From: Syngnathus acus
Lineage: Eukaryota > Chordata > Actinopteri > Syngnathiformes > Syngnathidae
DNA length: 64,000 nt
Direction: 5' to 3'
Assembly (NCBI RefSeq): GCF_901709675.1
Contig: NC_051097.1
Span: 10,706,039-10,770,038 of the forward strand
Positions 24,401 to 33,100 of the stretch are shown in pieces. A program made the translations under genes and the position numbers. The notes beneath the pieces were generated by a model, which had not been told where the DNA came from, made no database searches, and saw nothing but the letters and a program-made list of their open reading frames with translations. The first letter of the stretch is position 1, and every line of letters begins with the position of its first letter.

Positions 24401-27400
24401 ACATCACGTCCATCTGGAGGCCAGGCTGAGACTTGTCGGGACCAAAAGAAGAACTAAAGAAGCAAGAGACAGACTCACAGTACTCACGGTGACTCTGAAT
24501 GGCGCGGCGGCTGCGGCGGCCGACGCGGCCTCCATGGTGGGCGGGTTTTTGTCCGTCGGGCTGCCGGGCATGCTGCGTCGGCGCCCGGACCTCTCTGGAG
24601 GCGACTCTGCAGAAAACAAAACAAAGACGTGTATCAGTAAAATGAATGTGAGCGCCTCGCTGTTCGCTAGCATTAGCCACAAGCTAACAAAGTAAAACAT
24701 ATATGGTACTCTAAACGTGTTTTTTTTAGGTGGGCGTCAAGAGTACCAAAGTGCATGTTTTGTGTTTTGCACATTCAAAATTTCCATCGTCGTCAGCAGC
24801 GGCGCCTTTTTTGCTAGCTTGCACCGAATTTGCCGTCTGCTGTTTAACGGGCCCGCTGACGGAACGAGCGGCGGGGCGTAAATTGGCTGGGCAGACGAGG
24901 GAACGGCGGCTTCTGGCTGCGCAGCTTGCCGCCTTCCGTTGCGAAAACGCCCACCTCGGCTCTCGGTGTCAACGTAAACACGAGACCGAACAGATTTACT
25001 CTCCAGTCAGATTTTTCTTTTTTTCCTTTGAGGCCCATCTGGATTGGGGAGTGTTAGCTACTGTAAAAAGTTTTTTTTTTTTTTTTTTGCAACTTCAATT
25101 GAAACAACATGCACACGAGCACCAAAGACACTTGGAGAGACGAGCGAGCATCGGCTTGTTGAGCGTCCAGCTATCGCTAGCGCCTGCTTTCTCCCCCTGC
25201 TTCCTTCCTTCCTTCCATTAACATTCACTAATATGGGTCACGCCGCACATTTCCTCTACGCGCCGACCCAACACCAGCTTAATGCTCGGAGGCGAGGTCG
25301 ACCGACACGGGACATTCCCGTTTGCAAACGACCGTCGCAGGAAGTCTTGCTAGTTTTGTGGCGTAAAAAAAGTACAAATACTTCACCAAAAAAAACTCTT
25401 TTTCTATGGTCTCACTATATTGCCAATTTGGACCCATGGTAGGCGGGTCCCAAACGCATCCACCGTAATAAACATGCATCAACCCCCGCCGACAATCTCG
25501 TCTTTTACGACCCCAGGCAAATATTTGTCTCGTTTTGTGGAAAACCGCCTCGCTATTTGCCGCTTTTAACCGACAACAGCTGCTCCATTCCACGGCAAAA
25601 ACAAAAGGAGACTGTCGACCGAAAGTGTCAGAAAATGAAGGCGAGACGTTGTAGACCAAACGACGTCGCGGGACGGACGCCGGCGTACATGGAGAATGAT
25701 AATTATGAAAATAATAAACAGCAGACAGCCTGAGTGTGGCAAGAAGCTGACACCCTCAGGGATGAAAAAAAAATCTGCAAAGAGAATGAGGAGTCTTGTG
25801 TTATGACAGCAACACAGACACGCACACTTTCAAGTTGTCTGACTTCCATCTTAAAATAGATCTCAGAAAATACAGGCGCCGTAGTGACTAGTCTTATTTC
25901 TTGGATTTTTAGAATATTTTACACGGCGGAAGGAATCCCAGGGGTTTGGTGCACCTTTATTAGGTAACCACAAAAAAAAAAAGTGATATGCAAGTTTTTG
26001 GCAATAAGTTAAAGTTCAGTCGGGGGAAATCGTATTTTGTATTCAGGGTCTGGTTTTACTTGCTATGGATTTTATTTTGCTTTATATAGTTCCATGCTGC
26101 TCATTTTAGTTTTATGATTCAGTGGTTGAGCTGTGTGAGTTGACACCCCCCTCCCCCAAAAAAAACAAAACAAAAAAAACAACAACACATTTTGAGTCCG
26201 TCTCTCCGACAGAACTCAAAATGTGTTGTTTTTTTCGTGAAGCTGTCAAAACTTGGGCGCCTTGTTTAGATCCTCAACGGGTCAACGAGATGTGCGCTCG
26301 GATAAATAAAATAACAAACTCACACAGCTGTCAGCAAGTTTCTTTGTACCCGACTCCCTCCTACCTTTCAGGTGCGAGACAACCCGTCTCCAGGGGTTTG
26401 CGGGCCGTCTCTTGAATCTAAATGTGTTGCCTTAATGTCAATCACGGAGCGACGCAACGCAAGGTAATTTGGGCTCCTCCGAAAGAGAGTTCTCATTAGC
26501 GACGCGTCGCTTGAACGGTGATCCGTGTAATAGAGGTCACGAGACACATAACAGGAACAGTTTTGCTCAGCTTTATGGCTCGCGGAAAAACAAAGAAGAA
26601 AAAAACAAGTTAGCAGAATCAGTGGCCGTAAACGTTGTCGAGTCAAGAGAATCAGGTCGGATTGGATTCAACGGAATGGATTCAAAAGGAGTCGCTTTGG
26701 TATCCGTTCATATGATTCAATTGTGATTGATGAACTTGAATTTGGGGACTCGACAAAAGTTTTTGGAGGAAGAAGCAGTGGCTGTTAGGCAGAGGAAGTT
26801 GGTGTTTATGCAAAATCTGCCGTGAATAGCGCAGCCTCGCTTTTGTGTATAATCCGAGTCCATATTTATGGATTACAGGAGGGATTAGCTTGCACCTGTC
26901 GCCGTTATGGCAGTCGATGCTCAGAAAAAAGCACCGTCATCTGGACCGTCTCCAGCATTTAGCCAAGGCTCGAGGGCTGAGATAGCAGGGAACGACGGGA
27001 GCTTGAAGTCCAGGATGATTCGGTCGCATTGGTTCGATGACTCGACTTAGCAGACTCAAACGATTCTAACTTGATTCACCGGTTTTAGATCATTTGGGGT
27101 AAATATTACACTGACTCGATTGAAAGGCTTTTTTTGTTCTCATTTTCCAGGCTTGCTTTCGTGTGCACGTCATCATGCGCTATGTAAATATAAGCAACCG
27201 GGCGAGTGAGAAAGAAAGAGGAAACGGAGGCAACTGATAACAAACTTTCCATCTGCACGCGCACAAAAACAATAACACGTGAGCTCACGCCTCGGCCGCA
27301 GGGATAACGAGCATGTCAAGAGGTGCTCGCAAGAGCGACCTCGGTCGAGATGAAGGCCTCGATGACGGCAAACTGGCTTGGAGGAAAAGCGTGTTTTTGT

Positions 27401-28241
27401 TTTTGTTTTCGCGAGCCTTTCAATACAGCTTTCATCTTTCACAGAGCCGACAAGCACTTAGCGACAGCCTTGAGTTTGTACTTTGCCAACTTTTCAAGTG
27501 TGTACTTCCACATTTGAAGGAACTCTGATGACACCTTAATTGCTACTTCGTTACTCTCTAAGAGACTTTTAAGCAGACGGACGTGCCAGTGCATAAAAAG
27601 GAGGCCGACCCTTCCCCCCTCTCCCCGAACAGGCAGGTTGACCCTCAAGCTATCGTCTGTCAACTGTTGCCACGGTGACCGAGAAGTAGCATCGGTGTGC
27701 GAATGGCAACGGCAAACTGCCATGAGCCGATTACTTGGGGTGTAACGGCAAGTCGTGTTCGGCGTAGCCATGTACAATGCCGCAAATCGTTGGGAAAAAA
27801 ATGAGAGCATTGTAGCATTTTAGCTAGCTCTCAAACAACAACAAGCAGTTTGGTGTCATGTTTTAGTTCCACTCAAGTTTTTTTTTTTTGTTGAGACAAG
27901 ATATCAAAATGAGTTTTGCATGTTATTGAAAAAAAATAATTTATGACTTTGGTAAATTCCAGAGTCAGGTTTTTTTTTTTTTACCGATGGATACTTTAAG
28001 AAAGTACAGGACTTGAATCGAACCTTTTTTTTCACTAGTCTTTTTTGACATCCAGTCGAGTACAGATTGTGATACGGAGAAGTGACAAGATGTTATTTCC
28101 TCGACTGCGTTTATTACCCTTCCTCGCAGCCGGCCGGGTTCGACTGCGAGAGCGACTGCGCTGACGCTGCAGCCGAGACTTGCCCAGGAATCTGTAGTAG
28201 TACGACCGTCTCCCGGATCCCTTCCTGGTAATCCCGGCCAT
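3327..28241 (-). CDS. dab2ip: DAB2IP (AIP1) Ras GTPase-activating scaffold, 17 coding exons
   Basis: A RasGAP of the SYNGAP family. The known protein switches off Ras, scaffolds ASK1/TRAF2/RIP1 in TNF signalling, binds PI3K p85 and DAB2, and acts as a tumour suppressor at the membrane and in cytoplasm. Joining 28118-28241, 24488-24606, 20385-20503, 11842-11995, 11027-11125, 10090-10644, 8234-8378, 7851-7995, 7544-7780, 7106-7307, 5972-6159, 5482-5887, 4935-5408, 4350-4487, 3756-3958, 3601-3688 and 3327-3494 gives 3564 nt, 1187 codons plus stop, with every junction in phase and GT-AG. Rough domains: PH 95-205, C2 206-335, RasGAP 370-590 (arginine finger R413, FLR near 522-524), Pro/Ser-rich 690-990, coiled coil 1036-1160. 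Remembered human DAB2IP fits better than RASAL2 or SYNGAP1 along the whole length, especially [13 protein letters not shown] and the NDLTG-LVDFTRL segment. No frameshift or missing catalytic residue was seen. Confidence 0.97.
3601..3688 (-). CDS. dab2ip: DAB2IP exon 16 (coiled coil)
   Basis: Residues 1103-1132: [20 protein letters not shown], then SKQKIIDAQ. It continues the coiled coil without a phase break. Acceptor CGCCCAG, donor CAG|GTAGCA. Confidence 0.95.
3756..3958 (-). CDS. dab2ip: DAB2IP exon 15 (coiled coil)
   Basis: Residues 1036-1102: [40 protein letters not shown] and MKGIIS. It shows clear heptads of a long coiled coil, the family's oligomerisation region. Acceptor GTGGCAG, donor CAG|GTGGGC. 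Confidence 0.95.
4276..4305. repeat. (GGT)n running into poly-G
   Basis: About six GGT units followed by eleven G, in the DAB2IP intron just downstream of exon 14. On the transcript strand it reads ACC repeats and poly-C. Confidence 0.9.
4350..4487 (-). CDS. dab2ip: DAB2IP exon 14
   Basis: Residues 990-1035: [20 protein letters not shown], then [21 protein letters not shown] is conserved in the family. Acceptor AACTAG, donor AAG|GTAACC. Its intron on the 3' side carries a GGT/poly-G tract and its 5' intron a CA microsatellite. Confidence 0.94.
4501..4524. repeat. (AC)12 microsatellite
   Basis: Twelve AC units, 14 bases upstream of the exon 14 acceptor edge in transcript direction, so its length could touch the splice-site region. 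Confidence 0.95.
4935..5408 (-). CDS. dab2ip: DAB2IP exon 13 (proline-rich region)
   Basis: Residues 832-989. It begins [20 protein letters not shown] and includes [39 protein letters not shown] and [15 protein letters not shown]. The polyproline RRIDQPPPP is the SH3-ligand region described for human DAB2IP, shorter here than the human ten-proline run. Acceptor CTACCAG, donor CAG|GTACGC. The AG just before ATG rules the Met out as a necessary start. Confidence 0.95.
5482..5887 (-). CDS. dab2ip: DAB2IP exon 12 (Ser/Pro-rich linker)
   Basis: Residues 696-831: [65 protein letters not shown] and [13 protein letters not shown]. These blocks match the human linker, whose serines are the site of kinase and 14-3-3 control in the known protein. 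Low-complexity parts between the blocks diverge. Confidence 0.95.
5972..6159 (-). CDS. dab2ip: DAB2IP exon 11
   Basis: Residues 634-695: [20 protein letters not shown], a variable Ser/Pro stretch, then [15 protein letters not shown]. The LGPLPR and [11 protein letters not shown] ends match human, while the middle is divergent, as expected for a disordered linker. Acceptor CTTAAG, donor GG|GTAAAA. Confidence 0.95.
7106..7307 (-). CDS. dab2ip: DAB2IP exon 10 (end of RasGAP)
   Basis: Residues 566-633: [59 protein letters not shown]. Last helices of the GAP domain. Acceptor GCTCAG, donor CAG|GTACAC. Confidence 0.96.
7544..7780 (-). CDS. dab2ip: DAB2IP exon 9 (RasGAP FLR motif)
   Basis: Residues 487-565. 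It contains [17 protein letters not shown], then the RasGAP signature [19 protein letters not shown] (FLR near 522-524, which supports the arginine finger and contacts Ras), then [17 protein letters not shown]. Acceptor GTGCCAG, donor AA|GTGAGT. Confidence 0.96.
7851..7995 (-). CDS. dab2ip: DAB2IP exon 8 (RasGAP)
   Basis: Residues 439-486: [20 protein letters not shown] and [16 protein letters not shown]. Central GAP helices, nearly identical to the human protein. Acceptor TTCTAG, donor TG|GTGAGC. The split Cys codon is completed in the next exon. Confidence 0.96.
8234..8378 (-). CDS. dab2ip: DAB2IP exon 7 (RasGAP arginine finger)
   Basis: Residues 391-438, beginning [30 protein letters not shown] contains the catalytic arginine finger (residue 413 here), which in RasGAPs enters the Ras active site to speed GTP hydrolysis. 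It is intact, so the protein is expected to be an active GAP. A (TCCA)20 microsatellite lies about 120 nt upstream of its acceptor. Confidence 0.96.
8379..10089 (-). other. DAB2IP intron 6
   Basis: Intron of 1.7 kb. It contains (TCCA)20, two GCTAACATTAG words near 8976 and 9048, and short GACTTTGG repeats at 9890-10060. No exon seen. Confidence 0.6.
8501..8580. repeat. (TCCA)20 microsatellite
   Basis: Twenty uninterrupted tetranucleotide units, the longest simple repeat in the window, in intron 6 near the arginine-finger exon. Confidence 0.98.
10090..10644 (-). CDS. dab2ip: DAB2IP exon 6 (C2 domain and start of RasGAP)
   Basis: The largest exon, 185 codons, residues 206-390. It begins [20 protein letters not shown] and holds the whole C2 domain ([27 protein letters not shown], lysine-rich loop [21 protein letters not shown]). 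It ends with [12 protein letters not shown] and [13 protein letters not shown], the first helices of the GAP region. The lysine loop is likely a membrane-facing basic patch, as in other C2 domains. Acceptor CCGCAG, donor AAA|GTAAGT. Confidence 0.96.
11027..11125 (-). CDS. dab2ip: DAB2IP exon 5 (PH domain, C-terminal part)
   Basis: Residues 173-205: [20 protein letters not shown], then [13 protein letters not shown]. This is the last strand and helix of the PH domain, with the conserved WMENLRR helix. Acceptor CCACAG, donor AAG|GTGAGG. Exactly 33 codons, phase 0 at both ends. Confidence 0.95.
11842..11995 (-). CDS. dab2ip: DAB2IP exon 4 (PH domain, short-isoform start)
   Basis: Residues 121-172, with [38 protein letters not shown] and CFE. 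The ATG at 11983-11985 corresponds to the start codon of the human short isoform, which begins MPRLKES. Acceptor TTCTTAG, donor GAG|GTGAGG. Confidence 0.95.
13579..13946. repeat. Degenerate GAATC/AGTCA-rich tandem repeat
   Basis: Diverged units built from words such as CAGTGAACCGAATCATTTGA, CCATGTGATTC and TGCTGCTG recur every 55-80 bases. No terminal inverted repeat is clear. Confidence 0.6.
14142..14166. repeat. (TC)12 tract
   Basis: Uninterrupted TC dinucleotides after a T run. Confidence 0.95.
16621..16925. repeat. Diverged local duplication
   Basis: Two stretches about 200 bases apart share GTTTTGGTT(T)(G)GGTTCG, TAACAAAAACGTCCCGGTTTG against TAACGCAAAGATCCCAGTTTG, and TTGTTGGGT. A shorter pair, GAAGATTGCGGT and AAAGATTGTGGT, lies at 16756 and 16892. 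Confidence 0.6.
17257..17286. repeat. (ACGC)7 microsatellite
   Basis: Seven and a half ACGC units, about 75 bases inside the intron from the donor at 17360. Confidence 0.95.
17360..17900 (-). promoter_or_regulatory. dab2ip: Probable alternative promoter and first exon of short DAB2IP
   Basis: A GC- and CpG-rich block sits inside the intron between exons 3 and 4. On the minus strand it holds three overlapping Sp1-type GC boxes (17771-17785), then G/A-rich leader-like sequence, then a strong donor CCTG|GTGAGT with the exon side ending at 17360. Spliced to exon 4 this leader has a tiny upstream reading frame (ATG at 17364-17366, reading MPDLI then stop across the junction), and the next good ATG is MPRLKES in exon 4, the known human short-form start. 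The block and donor are seen; use as a promoter is inferred. Confidence 0.5.
17978..18060. mobile_element. Repeat-element fragment (CCAAACTACGGTCCGGGGG type)
   Basis: GATGTCCAAACTACGGTCCG, then GGGGCCGC and GCGGTCCGCGGCATA, resembles one end of the GTCCAAACTACGGCCCG family found in fish. The other end was not located. Confidence 0.4.
18456..18486. repeat. Stem-loop palindrome, 13-bp arms
   Basis: TGAATGATGTCAT and its exact reverse complement separated by five bases. Each arm contains a TGATGTCA element. Confidence 0.9.
19458..19686. mobile_element. hAT-like non-autonomous element (MITE fragment)
   Basis: The left end, CATAGGTGACAAACCCGAGG, and right end, GAGTTTGACAGCTCTG, form imperfect terminal inverted repeats. 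The GGCCCGGGGGCC..GGGCCCGCCACATCATTTTACGTGG segment is a word I recognise from common fish hAT-type short elements. No ORF. Flanking 8-bp duplications are not clear, so it is old. Confidence 0.55.
20385..20503 (-). CDS. dab2ip: DAB2IP exon 3 ([14 protein letters not shown] segment)
   Basis: Residues 82-120: [20 protein letters not shown], then [19 protein letters not shown]. This is a family signature shared by DAB2IP, RASAL2 and SYNGAP1 at the start of the PH region. Acceptor GCGCAG follows a C/G-rich tract, donor AG|GTGAGT. There is no internal Met in frame, so it must be reached by splicing. Confidence 0.95.
22208..22271. repeat. Nested direct and inverted repeat
   Basis: Two exact copies of ACTTTATGACACT (22220-22232 and 22249-22261) lie inside 10-bp inverted arms GACACAAGTG and CACTTGTGTC. 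Confidence 0.9.
23401..23418. repeat. T18 tract
   Basis: Eighteen T following GAGAGGGTG. Confidence 0.95.
24488..24606 (-). CDS. dab2ip: DAB2IP exon 2
   Basis: Residues 42-81, beginning [17 protein letters not shown] and ending PFRVT, as in human (ESPQERPGSRRSLPGS..PFRVT). It contains a run of seven alanines. Acceptor CTGCAG, donor ACC|GTGAGT. It enters in phase 1, so any first exon ending with a single G gives GAG (Glu). That makes it the hub exon for alternative N-termini. Confidence 0.95.
24607..28117 (-). other. DAB2IP intron 1 (3.5 kb)
   Basis: No exon recognised. Contains a 17-bp perfect inverted repeat (26181-26230) and GATTC-rich sequence at 26640-27090 similar in style to the repeat at 13.6 kb. 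Confidence 0.55.
26181..26230. repeat. Inverted repeat with 17-bp perfect arms
   Basis: Left arm AACAACACATTTTGAGT, right arm its exact reverse complement, loop of 16 bases. One mismatch further out, A- and T-runs could lengthen the stem. Confidence 0.92.
28118..28241 (-). CDS. dab2ip: DAB2IP coding exon 1 (basic N-terminus)
   Basis: Codons 1-41 plus one base. It starts [20 protein letters not shown] and carries an Arg/Ser-rich stretch, like the human start with SYYYRLL and [11 protein letters not shown]. Donor AAGG|GTAATA. The start is chosen because it matches the human N-terminus. A possible acceptor (CTTCAG at about 28257-28262) just upstream suggests that at least one untranslated exon precedes it. 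Confidence 0.93.
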
Positions 28242-31200
28242 CTTTTTCTCGCTACTCTGAAGTCTCTCTTACAAATTCAAGTGAGTAAGAGTTTAAAAAA
28301 AAAAAAAAAAGTTCTCATAGTAAAGTCCTCCTGCACTGAAAGTCCTCCATTGTCCAAACATTCCACAGGGTAGACTGAGGAGATTGCAGCTGCTCATGTC
28401 CTGCCTGTCCCTGCAGCTCCACCTTTAGAACACTCCCACTCACCCCCTCGACTTTCCTCACCCAAAAAAAAAAAGTTTTTCCCACAACGAGATCCCAGAA
28501 GTCCGAGATACTGCGTGTGTGAGCGTGTATCCTGGCGGATAGGAAAACTTCCCAGTGTGGTAGAAAGAATTTTATCACACCAAAAGAAAAAAAAGGCTAG
28601 TTAGTGTTCCCTGATTGCATAAAGCTCCCATTGTACCACAGTCAAAGTCGATGCAAAACCACTCTCTCGCTCTCTTTGTCTGTGCGACCAGGAACAAAAA
28701 CAAACAATCGCAGATAAAGACTACACAGGAAGATATTTGAGAACAGCGTGTTTTTATGGATGTGAAGCAAATGGGTTTAAAACAGCTACTGGGGTTTTGT
28801 TGGTTCCAGTCATTCGGGTCGACAAAGCTTCAATTGAAGAGGAACACGTCTATTTGCCTTTCAATGACAGGACTGGACAGACCAGCTAACAACTAGCCAA
28901 CCACTTTTGTGTCCTCCTGTAGGGATCCCGCACACAGCTACTGTGCACTTTGAGAATCACTGAAGAGTTTACAGATCTAAAGGAAACCGCACGGATGGCC
29001 AACACTCAGCTCGATTGTTCCCGTATCAAAAACGTCAGCCAGCCTCGCGCAGAATGCGCTTGCTGTTGTTTATTTAGCCATCGACCGGCAGGAGGTGGAC
29101 AGACGCACAATCCCGCATGGTCAGGAAGCTTCTGAAAATGACGATAAGTCCTTTTGTTCCTCGCAATTTCCAGCAAATGCTGAATCGTTAAGGTTACGGT
29201 CAGGATCCCCCAAACTGCATTTTCCCGTTAACAGTGTTTATCAAACCGCTCATGCGTCAGAGCACTTATCTGACTTGAAAAAAATAGACGCCTTCAAAGT
29301 CTGTTTATCTTAATGCAAAGACATAATGAGAAACATGGGCTAACGATTAACATCCGTGTCATGGTGTGAGAACGAGTATTTGAACACAAATGGTGAAGCA
29401 ACACACATAGCCAGCGCTGAGCCCGCCTCCATGTACATTATCTCACTTTATCTGCATCATACTGCCACCAGGTGGCCAAGATGAGCATAACAGAATCGGC
29501 AGACTCATGGCACTTGGTTTAGGGTACATGTTTGGATTATGGACGTTTCTTTAGATTAAAAAAAAAAAGGAATGAAACATTTGAGGTTGCTTGTACATAT
29601 CTAAATTTGTTGGTTGTTGCACATGATAAAGCACAAATAAAACATTGAATGCTATTTTTACAGCAAATGTATAAAATACTTTTAGTTGGCCACAATAATA
29701 TTAATGGCAGGAATCTAATTTTGCTTAAGGACCCCTAAAGACTACAAGCAGAAGGGTTGGTTGAGTGGACTTTAGCGTGCAGACCAATAGCTCCCCCTTG
29801 TGGAGAAGGCGGCAACGTACAAACACATTCCACCATGAGCTATTCGCCAGTGGACTTTTCTAAAAATGAAAATGTGGACACGTAGCGGATCTAGTCACAC
29901 TTTGAGGGAGACCTCTGTATTTTACTGGCCGAATGAGCAATTCTAGAGACAATTTTTGTCAGACCCAAATAAGACGGGATGGCCTCAGGGGGGGATTTAA
30001 GTCTTAAACCGGAGGTCACTGGATCATAACCCGGGTTACTTTTTATCTCCCTCCTCGGTGGACTTTTCTAATCTTAATCGTCAATCTGACCTTGCCAAAA
30101 GTGAGAGGGGAAAAAATCCATTCGTTTTCATTTTCTCTGTGCTTCTACTTCGACTATTGAGAGATTGCCACATCTGCATGTGCGTTTGTTTACAGGGGTC
30201 ACCAACATTTATAATAAGCACACGACTCTGCTCAATGGACAACGTGAAAAAAGATGTCGTCCAGTGTTTGTTTTTTTGCAATGTGCTGATGTTTAAATCG
30301 CTGCTACCGAGCGTGACATGTCGGACAGCGAGACAACAATGTCGGGATTACAGTAAAAACGCTTATGTGGCAGAAGTCCGTTCCAATCAAACCTGCGTAG
30401 ATCAAACAAACACATGACGCAAGCGCCGAAACAACAAAAGTGCGTCCCTACCCCAAACAGATTGCCGGAAGCCTCATTGATCCCTGCGGAGAACTCATGC
30501 ATGTTAGCACATGCTTTAAAAATAAAAGCCGCCGTCCTCCGCCTCCTCTTCGTAATCCTGTTCCTTTTTAATCTAGCAGCCAAGTGCCTTTTAAATCCCC
30601 CCAGCCCTTGGCAGACATGCTAGCTCAAGACGAGCGCAAGAAGGAAGACGTCAAACAGGAAATCTCGATTTTTTTTGCATCAACTTCTTGTATAAAGTTA
30701 CAGAATTTACACAAGTTCTAAAACGTGTGTTTATTGCTGTAGTCACCGATGTGAAATTAGTTATCGATGACCGTATCTAGAACTTTTGATTTGCATAGCA
30801 AGGCTCTCTTGCATGGCAACATTTGAGAGGCAACAATATTGACATTGAGGCAAAAAGACAGTAGGAGCATTATGTTGGATTTAGTTGTCCGTTCGTTGGA
30901 TTGAGTAATGCGCTGTGTTCTGACGGCGGAATTTGAGGAATTCACGGCTTCTCATGCAGCCCACAGAGGCTTCATTGTTGACATTAACAATGGGCGTAAT
31001 TTGTTAAATGGCCATGTGCATTTTAAGTGGTCCGAAAACAGAGCGCAAGAGCGCAAACACGTGCTTTGTAATCTCATGTAATCAAATGTAGCGTATGGCT
31101 AGCCAGAAGCTAACATTCAACACTTCTTGTCAAAAGCAGACGGATGGACACCTCTCACAGCAGAAAACGGAATTTCGTTCATATAAAAGTTCAGCTTGGT

Positions 31201-32904
31201 TAGTCGGCGGCTAACTAGCTAGCGGATAGCCAAAATAAAACTTGTTCTGCTTGTGATTAATGCACTAATCGAACAAAACACGCTAACTAGCGAGTTGTTA
31301 GCTCCTAGCATAACATTAACATTTGTCAAATTCAATTCCTTTCCCTCATAAAATGTTTGGACTACGAAGCTGCTCGAGACCAGGCGCTTTTAAAATGATT
31401 CACATGGATCACTCCTCTGATCATGCTCGGGGAAAAAGTAGAAAGGTTAAGAAGGTCTTTCTTCTCTTCATTCACTACAGGATGGTGGAGGGGGAAGAGG
31501 AGGAGGAGGAGGGAAAGTTCCGTCCTCAGACAGCTGCTTCAACAAAGACACTCGCAGCATTTCTCTTAAAAATAGCATCCCTGTTGTGGCTTGGATGGAT
31601 CCCGTGACAGGAAGTGAGGTACATTTGAAGGGAAAACGGGGAACCTCAGGGAGCCGACTTTATGTTCCTGTCTTTCCTGTTTTCTGTTTGCTTCCCAGCC
31701 CAACCTCACTGTCCTTTCCTGACCAGTCTTGGAAATCAGAATCAAAGTTTGACGCCACACATTAGATAGCTGTGCAATTTCAAACATTGCTCTGCAAAAT
31801 GGCCACTTCAAACAAAAATGGCCGATTTCTTGTTCCATTTTATGTACGGTAGGTACATTGAGATATTTTTCTGTGATGATCCATAAAACTGGATGCAGCG
31901 TTGCATCACTTTGGATTTGAGGTCACGGCTTTTGAGTAGAGGATAAAGATTAGGTGGTGAATCTTGTCCTGACAATCATGACGGGGACAAATGCCAACGT
32001 TGGAAGTCGGACAATTTTAGTTGTACATCTGTAAACAGCTTTTTATTTGGCCAAATGTGTTCAGCCTAATAGCGCTGATTATGATAATAGCATAATGGCT
32101 TTATAATTGCATTGCAGAACATCCTCAAACTATTTTGCTACAAATTAAAGTGAGAGAAAGCTAATAAGCGACACGTGCCCCCCCCTCGGCCCCCACCGAC
32201 CGGAGACGCCTGATGTTTCGCACGCGACGCGCCAACAACTGCTACCTTTCAACGAGGCGACGCCACCCACAAACACGGCCGTCTTTACGATTTACGAGCG
32301 GCTGATTACATAGTCGCTCTTTAAAAACTTGGACGGGGAGCTGAGAAAACGAAAGCCAAACCTGCTCGGGCCAAAAACACACTGAGGTGTTTGTGAGCTG
32401 GGGGAGAGACGCTATGTCACCTTCTCCTCGACACCCAATTAAACGCTCCCATTTTTTTCAGTTTCTGCCTTTACTCAGGTAGTGGGGACAAAGAATTGAA
32501 GTCAGGAGGAGGACACACTGAAGGCAGATTCCTTGGGGGGGGTAATCCTCAGGTGGCTTATGATACGGTCAACTCTGCATCAAATGTGACTACGAGCACT
32601 TTTGGGACCGCCGTCCCCAAAAATGATTTCCCGCTTGATCACCCCCTCAACGCCTCCTCGCCCCCTTTCTTCCACCCCCCCCCCCTCTTCTGTGCCTTAC
32701 TTCCTTCCCCACAGCTGCCGGCGCTCTAATAATAGGACAACAATGCCCCCAGACGCACATTCGCAGACGCTTACTACTACTACATTGACTACTGTGCGGA
32801 AAAGTTCACCTCACGGATCACGAAAAGTCACTTTTTCGTAAGTGCGGCTTCCGGCGCGTCGGGGAAAGATGACGGTGTGAAATCCGGGGGAGGCTTTTCC
32901 TTAC

Positions 32905-33100
32905 CTCAGAGTCTCATCCCAGAGAAGAAATCCCGACCAAAGCAACAAGTAGGAGTTCCGGTTGAGCTTTTTCGGCTGCCTTTTCCCCCTCATGCAGGAT
33001 GTTAGCCGTAAACTGCCCGAGCAAGCGAGTCTGCTCTGCTACGCCAGAGTGTGAAAGAGAGTGAGAGAGTGCATGTGTGTCCTGACCGAGGACTCCTGCG
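32905..33100 (-). other. dab2ip: Possible untranslated first exon of DAB2IP
   Basis: A consensus donor CTGAG|GTAAGG (last exon base 32905) follows a leader-like stretch on the minus strand, and GC-rich sequence extends to about 33450, as for a promoter. The coding exon at 28118-28241 has a usable acceptor just before its ATG, so an exon of this kind is required somewhere upstream. The 5' edge given here is arbitrary. Confidence 0.3.

Larger units (their letters stand above)
20504..24487 (-). other. DAB2IP intron 2 (4.0 kb)
   Basis: No exon recognised. Contains a repeated GTAGCGATGCT(A/T)AGCTAA word (21396 and 21530), a nested repeat at 22208-22271, a T18 tract and a CTCF-like motif at 23019. 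Confidence 0.6.
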
